NCBI GenBank assembly: GCA_964211495.1
Contig: CAXORL010000007.1
Span: 1 to 53,633, forward strand
Reading direction: 5' to 3'
Origin: Faucicola osloensis_B
GTDB taxonomy: Bacteria > Pseudomonadota > Gammaproteobacteria > Pseudomonadales > Moraxellaceae
DNA: 53,633 nt
Both the position numbers and the translations under genes were made by a program. Below, one piece after another: positions 6,468 to 12,830 of the stretch (positions are counted from its first letter, which is position 1; each line of letters begins with the position of its first letter). The notes under the pieces were generated by a model. The model saw only the letters and a list, made by a program, of their open reading frames with translations, was not told where the DNA came from and did no database searches.

Positions 6468-7709
6468 TCAGATCTTAATACCAATATCTTTCATTGCATT
6501 TTTAAAATATATTCTAAACATAATATCCTTATGGGCGGTATTATTTTTTCTCTGTGCTATAAATTGTTTTCCTACGATCGGTATAGAAGATATTTGAACT
6601 TGTACGCTATCAAGAATCAATTCTTGTTGCATAGAGGTCAGTTGTTCATAAAAAGAAATGAAATTCTCATTATGTTTTCTTATATTCTCTTGAGTTATTT
6701 TATTTTTATTTTCAATTATTTTTTCTTGATTGATTTTACTTTCAATCTCTTTATTTTTTAAAGATGAGAACTCCTGTGATTTCCTATATTCATCCAATCC
6801 CCAGCCTTGAGATTTTGCTATTTTAAGGATATTTTTTTTATGTGTCGGGTCAGTAATCTTTTTTTGGGCAATATAGTCTTTTGCTTTAGACGTGATAATC
6901 AATAACTCTTCTTTATTATAATTTTTTGATTCTTCAGAATGTGTACCTTCAAGAGGCATAGCTTTCTTAAATTGTTTACTTGATTTATTGTTCTCACTTT
7001 GCTTGATAGTAAAGTAAAATTCAAAACCGACTATTTTTCTTCCTTCTTTCTTTTGAATATAGTTAGTCGTAATATCCGTGAATTTATTAACTTGTTGGAC
7101 TGCTAAATCTAATACTCTATTTTTAAAATTGCTCATTAAAATATATTCTGTTTTTTTAATGCCTAAACAGAACCGCAATTCTTCTAAGGAAATTTTAAGA
7201 ATCTTAGTATCTCGCCACCGAATTAATAATTCATAAAGTCTAACCGCATAACGACTTTGTAGATTCACAATTTGTTGTAATTCGTAACTGGTAAATTTTT
7301 TATTTAATCCAACAATCAGTGGAACTACATCTGGTGAAAATTTAACACTTACGCAAGCTTCTTTATCGACATATTCGATCCAGCTAGTCAGGTTATACCC
7401 GCGATGTGCGATATTGTTATTCTTATTTTCATACCTATATATGAATTTGGCGTTTAAAAGTCCCTCGACACCATTCTTAAGGCATTCATAAGCAGTATGA
7501 CGTTCAACATTAAAAGCCTCCATATATTCGCTAGCATGAATAACAAACTCATTTGACAATGTTTCTTCAACCTTATCGCTATTTTTTCTTGCTTTAATAA
7601 TCGCTAAAAATATGATTCTTTGTTCGACTAAATCTAGACTATGACTTGCTTCGATAAAGTCATTATCTTTAACTATTAAATCAGTTTTTGAAATATTAGG
7701 ATTTGCCAT
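6468..7709 (-). CDS. Rep_3-family plasmid replication initiator
   Basis: The product is 413 residues. The N-terminal winged-helix domain starts LIVKDNDFIEASHSLDLVEQ, continues through AFNVERHTAYECL and YELQQIVNLQSRYAVRLYEL, and the second winged helix follows around LEELRFCLGIKKTEYILMSN to IVGFEFYF. The C-terminal 170 residues are Lys/Asn/Glu-rich and unusually long for the family. Rep_3 proteins bind iterons as monomers to open the origin and repress their own promoter as dimers. Four 22-bp iterons lie 80-170 bp upstream of its start. Its sequence is diverged from the partial Rep at position 1, so the region has two replication systems. Confidence 0.88.
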   Translation of the reverse strand: MANPNISKTDLIVKDNDFIEASHSLDLVEQRIIFLAIIKARKNSDKVEETLSNEFVIHASEYMEAFNVERHTAYECLKNGVEGLLNAKFIYRYENKNNNIAHRGYNLTSWIEYVDKEACVSVKFSPDVVPLIVGLNKKFTSYELQQIVNLQSRYAVRLYELLIRWRDTKILKISLEELRFCLGIKKTEYILMSNFKNRVLDLAVQQVNKFTDITTNYIQKKEGRKIVGFEFYFTIKQSENNKSSKQFKKAMPLEGTHSEESKNYNKEELLIITSKAKDYIAQKKITDPTHKKNILKIAKSQGWGLDEYRKSQEFSSLKNKEIESKINQEKIIENKNKITQENIRKHNENFISFYEQLTSMQQELILDSVQVQISSIPIVGKQFIAQRKNNTAHKDIMFRIYFKNAMKDIGIKI

Positions 7710-8035
7710 AGAATTAAGATGAAGGATTTGTAATTAGATATAAATTCTAAATTAAAGTTTATATAAATACAATATAAATATATTGTATTTATAATGCTCG
7801 GAAAACGTATTTATAATGCTCGGAAAACGTATTTATAATGCTCGGAAAACGTATTTATAATGCTCGGAAAACGTATTTATATAATAAAAAATCCTTGTAT
7901 AAATAATTGATTATAAATACAAAAAAAATTGATTTTATCGCTATAAAACAATAAAAATATATAAAACAATAAAAAGATTCTTAATTAGATTAATGTCAAA
8001 ATATAGAAAAGCTAGCAATATAACTTTATATTTGA
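7710..8035. other. Candidate plasmid origin region (iterons plus AT-rich DNA)
   Basis: The interval between rep and the IS982 remnant has very high AT content, the four tandem iterons at 7791-7878 and a long AT-only stretch after them (7880-8000), which fits a melting region. No perfect DnaA box was found by eye. The call is by analogy with Rep_3 plasmids, where iterons precede rep. Confidence 0.55.
7791..7878. repeat. Four perfect tandem 22-bp iterons
   Basis: Four contiguous identical copies of a 22-bp unit beginning ATAATGCTCGGAAAACGTAT start at 7791, 7813, 7835 and 7857. Spacing equals about two helical turns, as in Rep_3 origins. There are no spacers between copies, so this is not a CRISPR array. 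Confidence 0.85.
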
Positions 8036-8156
8036 TACCCCCCATTTAACTCGAAATAAGCAACTCAACCTGAAGTGGCGGATTGCCTAACTGTCTATTG
8101 ATTACAAAGCAGAAGTTATGAGCCAAGATTTTACGCATAAATCTGTGGGATAAATG

Positions 8157-8489
8157 CTATAAATCTCTAGCTCTCACCTTTTGCGTATTAGACCACTGTG
8201 ATAACTGACCAATCAGCGTCTCAATATTTCGACAAGCATTTTTAAGACGATTTATAACACTAAGCGGTCTTTTATCGGACATATTTTTTCTAAGCGGCTT
8301 TTGCAAATCAACACACCACTTAAAGCAATACTCGTATAAATCAGGACTTATATAACCCATATCTGCACCTAATAAGCCTTTGATATTATCAAGCATATCA
8401 GGTGCAAATACACTTTCATTTATCTTAGTAGAGGCAAAGGTAAAATTGGTTATCATGCCTGATAGATTGATAAGTAAGAAGCACAGCAT
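8157..8489 (-). pseudogene. IS982-family transposase remnant (C-terminal part)
   Basis: The readable part GLLGADMGYISPDLYEYC, then LQKPLRKNM and NACRNIETLIGQLSQW, corresponds to the last third of IS982-type DDE transposases (the 'ADKGY', 'RKNM' and 'IET' blocks). The N-terminal half and the first catalytic residues are missing, and the first ~30 codons look unrelated. A possible terminal repeat lies near 8037-8060 (ACCCCCCATTTAACTCGAAA). The fragment abuts the truncated umuC gene, so insertion of this element probably broke umuC and later decay removed most of it. Confidence 0.65.
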
Positions 8490-8505
8490 GGTGACATCAT
8501 CGTGA

Positions 8506-8898
8506 TCCGACTATTTAGTGAGTTTACCGTCAAAGAGCTCCATCTCTGATACGGTGGTGATGATTGAAGCGGTGCGTGAGGTGTTAGATAAAACCTATAA
8601 AGACGGCTTGAAATACGCCAAAGCCGGAGTGATGCTATCGGGGATTTGTGAGTATGCTGAGACCATGAGTGATTTATTTGAGATGCCGGATGAAAAAGCG
8701 CAGGTGGAGTCTGAGAAGTTAATAGCGGTGATGGATGAGATTAATCAGCAGTTAGCACATGCTCTACCGGGTAGGGCAACCACCAAATTGTTTCTTAGCA
8801 GTACCGCTATTGAGAAAAACCAAACTTGGCAGATGAGCTGAGCATTGTTAAATCCGTGCTATACCACCAAACTGTCTGATTTATTAACTGTGCATTAA
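8506..8898 (+). pseudogene. umuC-like DNA polymerase V remnant (C-terminal domain, internal stop)
   Basis: The frame from about 8506 carries the C-terminal segment of UmuC-type Y-family polymerases: MIEAVREVLDKTYKDGLKYA then KAGVML, as in the DUF4113 tail. A TGA at 8839 interrupts the frame, after which translation in the same frame gives CYTTKLSDLLTVH and ends at 8898, matching the usual YTT...DLP.V terminus. So the gene is truncated at its 5' side, next to an IS982 remnant, and carries a nonsense mutation. It belongs with the SRAP and exonuclease genes downstream as a former SOS mutagenesis cassette. Confidence 0.7.
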
Positions 8899-8918
8899 TT
8901 TAACCAAGAGAACCCTGT

Positions 8919-9599
8919 ATGTGTGCCAACTTTCAACCGATTACCCAAGCGCAAGCGTCACGCTTTACCAATCAGCAGTTAAGCTTTGAGTTTAAAGACG
9001 AGATTTATCCGGGTTACGATGCACCGATACTATTTGCCAATATCGGTGACCCAGCAGAGTGGCGATCTGCGATCTTTGGTATGATTCCTAAATGGGCCAA
9101 AGACACCAGCTTTGCTAAACACACCTACAACGCCCGTAGTGAAACCGTTGCCGACAAACCGAGTTTTAAACACGCTTGGTTTAACAACCAGTTTGCGTTA
9201 ATCCCGGTACAAACCATCTATGAGCCTAAATACATTAACGGTAAAGCACATCGCTATGGCATTCACCGCGAAGATAATGAGCCTTTTACCGTGGCTGGGT
9301 TATATGAGATGGTAAAAATTGGCGATCAATTGATTCGCTCCATGACTATGCTCACTATTAATGCCGATCAGCATCCGTTTATGTCCCAGTTTCATAAACC
9401 TGAAGATGAAAAACGCTCGATTGTGGTGATTGAACCTGAGCATCGAACGGATTGGCTTAACATGACGCATGAGAACGCATTTGAGCTTTTGTTACCAATG
9501 GGAGAGGGGTATACAGCGGAATACCGTCCAAAGCCGTCAAAAACGCATGACAGTGCGCCTAATGATGATTTATTGGATTTACTGTTGCCTAAGTCGTAA
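8919..9599 (+). CDS. SRAP-domain protein (YedK/HMCES-like abasic-site sensor)
   Basis: The product is 226 residues. It starts Met-Cys (MCANFQP); Cys2 becomes the N terminus after Met removal and in this family crosslinks to abasic sites in single-stranded DNA. The core motif NARSET (residues about 69-74), the IYEP segment with the conserved glutamate, and the NADQHPFMSQFHKP segment with the active histidine are present. The conserved Arg/Trp region GMIPKWAK also fits. It follows a umuC remnant by 20 nt and precedes an exonuclease gene by 6 nt, so it was probably co-expressed in a damage-response operon. Confidence 0.85.
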   Translation: MCANFQPITQAQASRFTNQQLSFEFKDEIYPGYDAPILFANIGDPAEWRSAIFGMIPKWAKDTSFAKHTYNARSETVADKPSFKHAWFNNQFALIPVQTIYEPKYINGKAHRYGIHREDNEPFTVAGLYEMVKIGDQLIRSMTMLTINADQHPFMSQFHKPEDEKRSIVVIEPEHRTDWLNMTHENAFELLLPMGEGYTAEYRPKPSKTHDSAPNDDLLDLLLPKS

Positions 9600-9605
9600 T
9601 AAAAT

Positions 9606-10259
9606 ATGTGGATAGACGATTTAAACCATCAGCAGCAAATGAGTGGCTTGCCTAATAAACAACTCATCAGTCATTTGACCAAAGATGAGCAGATTGCCGT
9701 CATCTTTGATCGGGTAGCTGCCTATAACCAAACACATGACACCAGCAAACCCTTATTCTTTGATACTGAAACCACCGGTGGCGGCAGGAATGATCAAATC
9801 ATCGAAATTGCGTTTTGTGATAGTGATCGACATGTGATTATCGATACGCTGATCTATACCGATAGACCGTCTAGCCCAGGCGCATTTAAGGTGCATGGTA
9901 TTTATCCTCATGAGCTGATAGGTAGACCTACCTTTATTGATATTCAACCCGCGATTGTACAGTTGCTCAAAGGAAGAACCCTGTATGCTTACAATGCCAG
10001 CTTCGATGTGCGTATGATGCGTCAATCGGGTCATAAACTTCGCTTGCAGCAAGTTGAAGTAAAATGCCTGTGTAAGCAGTTTGCTGATTTTATCGGGCAA
10101 TACTCACCGTATTTTAAAGCCAATCGTTATTTTAGCCTAAGCAAGGCTATAACCCACTTTGGGGTAGAACATAGCAATGCGCACCGAGCAGCAGCCGATG
10201 CGTTAGCCTGTGTGACGGTATGGCAGGGGATGATGGGAAGTCATCATTGGGATTATTAG
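9606..10259 (+). CDS. DEDDh 3'-5' exonuclease (DnaQ-like)
   Basis: The 217-residue protein has the exonuclease domain from about residue 48. ExoI is FFDTETTGGGRNDQIIEIAF with the DxE pair, ExoII is YAYNASFDVRMM with the Asp, and ExoIII is HRAAADALACVTV with the His-x4-Asp of the DEDDh subtype. The first 45 residues are an extension without a recognised domain. The gene starts 6 nt after the SRAP gene, so the two are one operon. A proofreading or lesion-processing role with a mutagenic polymerase is plausible, but the polymerase gene next door is broken. Confidence 0.85.
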   Translation: MWIDDLNHQQQMSGLPNKQLISHLTKDEQIAVIFDRVAAYNQTHDTSKPLFFDTETTGGGRNDQIIEIAFCDSDRHVIIDTLIYTDRPSSPGAFKVHGIYPHELIGRPTFIDIQPAIVQLLKGRTLYAYNASFDVRMMRQSGHKLRLQQVEVKCLCKQFADFIGQYSPYFKANRYFSLSKAITHFGVEHSNAHRAAADALACVTVWQGMMGSHHWDY

Positions 10260-10290
10260 TGAATGACCGATTTAGATGACTAAATACAGT

Positions 10291-10324
10291 AAAACGCAAA
10301 CTGACTACTCAGTTTGCGTTTTTT
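10291..10324. terminator. Bidirectional terminator between the exonuclease and XRE genes
   Basis: A perfect 14-bp stem (10291-10304 with 10309-10322) around CTAC, with A residues at one side and T residues at the other, lies between the convergent genes. The stop codon of the XRE gene is inside the loop region. Confidence 0.85.
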
Positions 10325-10547
10325 CTTGCAACTTTGAAGTCTCAGTTACGGTTTCTTTTACAAACAAATCACCTGGGCTGCAATCAAGTAAATCACACAA
10401 CTTGTCAATCGTATCAAATTCAATTCGTGTTACATCATTGTTATAAAGCCGATATAACGTTGCTCTTCCTAAGTTAGACATCCGATCAGCATCAGCGACC
10501 CGAATACCACGTTGAGCGAACAAGACAGGCAAATTAAGCTTAATCAT
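10305..10547 (-). CDS. Small XRE-type transcription regulator
   Basis: The 80-residue protein is a single helix-turn-helix domain of the Cro/C1 type (HTH_26-like): ADADRMSNLGRATLYRLYNN is the recognition region and FDTIDKLCDLLDCSPGDLF the closing helices. The gene ends inside a terminator hairpin. Upstream, 10548-10660 contains repeated GGTGATAA and AAAAGTTAT words that are likely operators, between this gene and the divergent 94-aa gene. It is a plausible local repressor of that accessory operon. Confidence 0.7.
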   Translation of the reverse strand: MIKLNLPVLFAQRGIRVADADRMSNLGRATLYRLYNNDVTRIEFDTIDKLCDLLDCSPGDLFVKETVTETSKLQEKTQTE

Positions 10548-10660
10548 AAAAAAGTTATCTCTGGTGATAAAAAGTTATTGCAGACGATAAAATAATATCG
10601 TATTATTATTATCACCTAAGATAATTTTTTAGTCTTTGGTGATAAATTAACAGCTAATAT
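10548..10660. promoter_or_regulatory. Operator-like repeats between divergent genes
   Basis: GGTGATAA occurs twice directly and once inverted (TTATCACC), and AAAAAGTTAT occurs twice, in an AT-rich region between the XRE gene and the divergent 94-aa gene. The pattern suggests multiple binding sites for the XRE protein. Confidence 0.45.
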
Positions 10661-10713
10661 TATCGCATAGTTTAGTAATTTATACCAAAACCAATAATAT
10701 AGGAGAAATCTAG

Positions 10714-10998
10714 ATGATTAATCAGCCGACTATCGAACAATTAATAGATGAAATCACCCTTCAAAAACAAACCAAAATGCGAATTGATAGCCTTTCCCGA
10801 GCGCTTATTCAAAACCTTTATATCCCGTACTGTGGTGACCTCTATTTTCATCTTAAATTGACTAAAGCCTGTGACAACCACACAGCTATCAAGCGTTGGG
10901 TGAATGAAAAATTTACTGAAATAGATACAGGTGACTTTGACAGTAACTATCGTACTTTAAAACAACAGCTATTAGCTATTGATCCTGCCTATGCATAA
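10714..10998 (+). CDS. Unknown 94-aa plasmid protein
   Basis: No family is recognised. The ATG is preceded by AGGAGAAATCTAG, a strong ribosome-binding site. The product is soluble, mixed helical, starts MINQPTIEQLIDEI and has no membrane segment. The next gene starts 16 nt after its stop, so the two form an operon, probably controlled by the divergent XRE regulator. Position between repair and mobilization genes suggests a plasmid accessory function. Confidence 0.55.
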   Translation: MINQPTIEQLIDEITLQKQTKMRIDSLSRALIQNLYIPYCGDLYFHLKLTKACDNHTAIKRWVNEKFTEIDTGDFDSNYRTLKQQLLAIDPAYA

Positions 10999-11014
10999 CC
11001 AAATGGAGCACAAA

Positions 11015-11365
11015 ATGAATTTACATTATGTCAAGAAAACCGATTTAACTGACTGTGAATTAATGATTTGTCGGGACTATTTTGAACTGCCATTAGATCA
11101 ATTTAATAACCGACTCGATCACATTTGTCACATCTGTCACTATTACAACATAGACATCAATCAGCTAGTAACTATCACACAAAAAGTGAACGTTTATGAT
11201 AAAAATATTATTTGTCAGGAATGCAATATCGCTAGAAAAGTGACAGCGGCCAGCTATCAAGTTGAACGCCGATTATTTAATTATATCTGTGATCATTGTC
11301 ATCATTTTATGCATGATAATTCAATCATAGGCAATTTATTAAGTGATGACGACTGTCCGTTTTAA
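11015..11365 (+). CDS. Unknown small protein with zinc-ribbon-like cysteine pairs
   Basis: The start at 11015 is used because GGAG lies 6 nt upstream; an in-frame TTG at 10979 would overlap the previous gene. The 116-residue protein has a His/Cys-rich segment (HICHICHYY) and then two CxxC pairs, IICQEC and ICDHCHH, spaced about 30 residues apart, which fits a single structural zinc site. No catalytic domain is recognised. It is in an operon with the upstream 94-aa gene. DNA- or protein-binding is possible, but the function is unknown. Confidence 0.55.
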   Translation: MNLHYVKKTDLTDCELMICRDYFELPLDQFNNRLDHICHICHYYNIDINQLVTITQKVNVYDKNIICQECNIARKVTAASYQVERRLFNYICDHCHHFMHDNSIIGNLLSDDDCPF

Positions 11366-11526
11366 TTAGCCATCATCTTTATTAGCTTGCAAGCCTATAC
11401 TTAATGCGCACTAAAATACATCGTTAGATTGTGAATTTACAATACGAAACAGTGCACTTATCCTATTAATAGAATTAATTAGCTAACCCCTCTAAAACTA
11501 CTAAAAAATACTGAGCATTGCTTTTT

Positions 11527-12006
11527 CTAGAAAATTTTCTGAGAATTAGTATTAATTTCAACCTGGTTCATTAGCGAGTTTTGAGTTTCATCAGAAACAA
11601 AATTAGATAACCACTTTTTCTCACTTTCTTGAAACGCTTCGTTCTCTTTTAGCAGCGATATGAACGCTAGCAACGAAATGTCCAAATGCTGTTCAGACAA
11701 TTTTTTTAACTCTTCAATGAAAACCATGCCGAATCTTTTCTGACGATTTTCGATATAGGATTGTCTTTCTTGTTGATCAAGCTTAACGGCTGCTTTTGCT
11801 TTTCGTTTATTTTCTTTCGCTAGTATTTTTGATTTTTCTGCTGCTAATAGCAACTTTAATTTTTTAACATCTGAATCAGACAAACTCGATTTTTTCGAAA
11901 GTGCCTTAATTAAAGTATGCTCATCATTAAGTTTGTCCTTGTCTTTAAAAGAATCTATAAGCTTAGCTAACAACTTGATTTCATTAATAGTAAGTGCGGC
12001 AGACAT
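11527..12006 (-). CDS. Unknown highly charged helical protein
   Basis: The 159-residue product is rich in Lys, Glu and Leu and largely alpha-helical, probably coiled coil in the middle (residues about 55-85, KAKAAVKLDQQERQ). There are no Cys and no membrane segment. It reads away from the mobilization operon and its 5' end faces the oriT region. Such charged proteins near oriT are often plasmid accessory or mobilization regulators, but no family is recognised here. Confidence 0.5.
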   Translation of the reverse strand: MSAALTINEIKLLAKLIDSFKDKDKLNDEHTLIKALSKKSSLSDSDVKKLKLLLAAEKSKILAKENKRKAKAAVKLDQQERQSYIENRQKRFGMVFIEELKKLSEQHLDISLLAFISLLKENEAFQESEKKWLSNFVSDETQNSLMNQVEINTNSQKIF

Positions 12007-12143
12007 AAATAAAATACTCCATATTGTGTACTTAAATAAAATAATAACAATATATAGAATAAAAATAAAGTAGAAGGGTATTGAAATTATTAATTACACC
12101 TGTATAATCAAATCAATGATAAATGTAATGGATTAAAGCTTTT

Positions 12144-12197
12144 CTTAGCCAGCAATGACAGTGTTACCATTTACGCAAGCTTAATGGTAACACTGTC
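12144..12197 (-). other. Candidate oriT of ColE1/MOBP5 type
   Basis: A perfect 15-bp inverted repeat (12157-12171 with 12183-12197, 11-nt loop) is followed on the minus strand by ATTGCTGGCTAAG. In ColE1-type oriTs the nick is at CTGG/CTTA a few bases after an inverted repeat, so the nick here would fall between 12149 and 12148. The site lies 200 bp before mobC-mobA of the same family. With this polarity the mob genes would enter the recipient last. The assignment is inference from sequence similarity to the known site. Confidence 0.6.
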
Positions 12198-12238
12198 GCA
12201 GGCAAAAGTGGGAATGCTTCCCCCTCTTGACACCCCCT

Positions 12239-12321
12239 AAATCGCTTCTTTTTAAAATTTATCCTATCGTCAATTTTAAACATGAAGCGATTAAGAAAAA
12301 GTCACTATTGAAAATCGCTTC
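12239..12321. repeat. Three AATCGCTTC repeats upstream of mobC
   Basis: AATCGCTTC is found at 12240-12248 and 12313-12321, and inverted at 12284-12292. The copies bracket the probable promoter of the mob operon. They may bind the MobC RHH protein or another repressor. The remainder of the 12007-12350 gap is AT-rich with the oriT structure. Confidence 0.45.
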
Positions 12322-12350
12322 TAAATAGCGTTTTTATAAGCAGAACTAGA

Positions 12351-12830
12351 ATGAATCAGAATAAGATTGAAGAAATGGCAGAAGAAAAAGAATTACGTCA
12401 GACACGTTTGAATTTACGCTTAAGCAATAATGAATATGAATTGGTTAAATCTCGTGCTGAAGCATTTGGTCTGCCCATGGCAAAATTTGTTCGCGTGTCT
12501 TTGTTGGACTTACCAAAACCTTCAAAACGTATTCATGATTTACCTGTTGTTGATCCAACATTGCTTAGACAGCTTGTAGGTATCGGCAATAATGTTAATC
12601 AACTCACTCGATACGCACATATTGTTTCTAATGATGCAAAGCAGACATTAAATGTTTTAGAGCTGGCTTTTGCCTTGCAAAAAATTGCTAATGAACTTCA
12701 ACAATTAAGAGAACAGTATTCGCTTAATGCCGTAGAGAATGCGGATAATATTATTAGCGATTCAACGGTGATTAATGATCAAACTGATTCACCTGTTATC
12801 AAAAACTTTGCTGAGACAATTAAATGCTAG
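12351..12830 (+). CDS. mobC: MobC-like mobilization accessory protein
   Basis: The 159-residue protein has the ribbon-helix-helix-like N-terminal part (LNLRLSNNEYELVKSRAEAF) and the conserved MobC block LRQLVGIGNNVNQLTRYAH. Proteins of this family (MbeC in ColE1) bind oriT and help the relaxase open the nick site. The C-terminal 35 residues are acidic and probably flexible. The stop overlaps the mobA start by 7 nt, so the genes are coupled. oriT lies about 200 bp upstream. Its size is slightly larger than MbeC. Confidence 0.85.
   Translation: MNQNKIEEMAEEKELRQTRLNLRLSNNEYELVKSRAEAFGLPMAKFVRVSLLDLPKPSKRIHDLPVVDPTLLRQLVGIGNNVNQLTRYAHIVSNDAKQTLNVLELAFALQKIANELQQLREQYSLNAVENADNIISDSTVINDQTDSPVIKNFAETIKC

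Noticed and set aside
7791..7878. Four regular repeats that might be a CRISPR array
   Set aside because: The 22-bp units are contiguous without spacers, there are no cas genes, and they lie before a Rep_3 gene; they are iterons.
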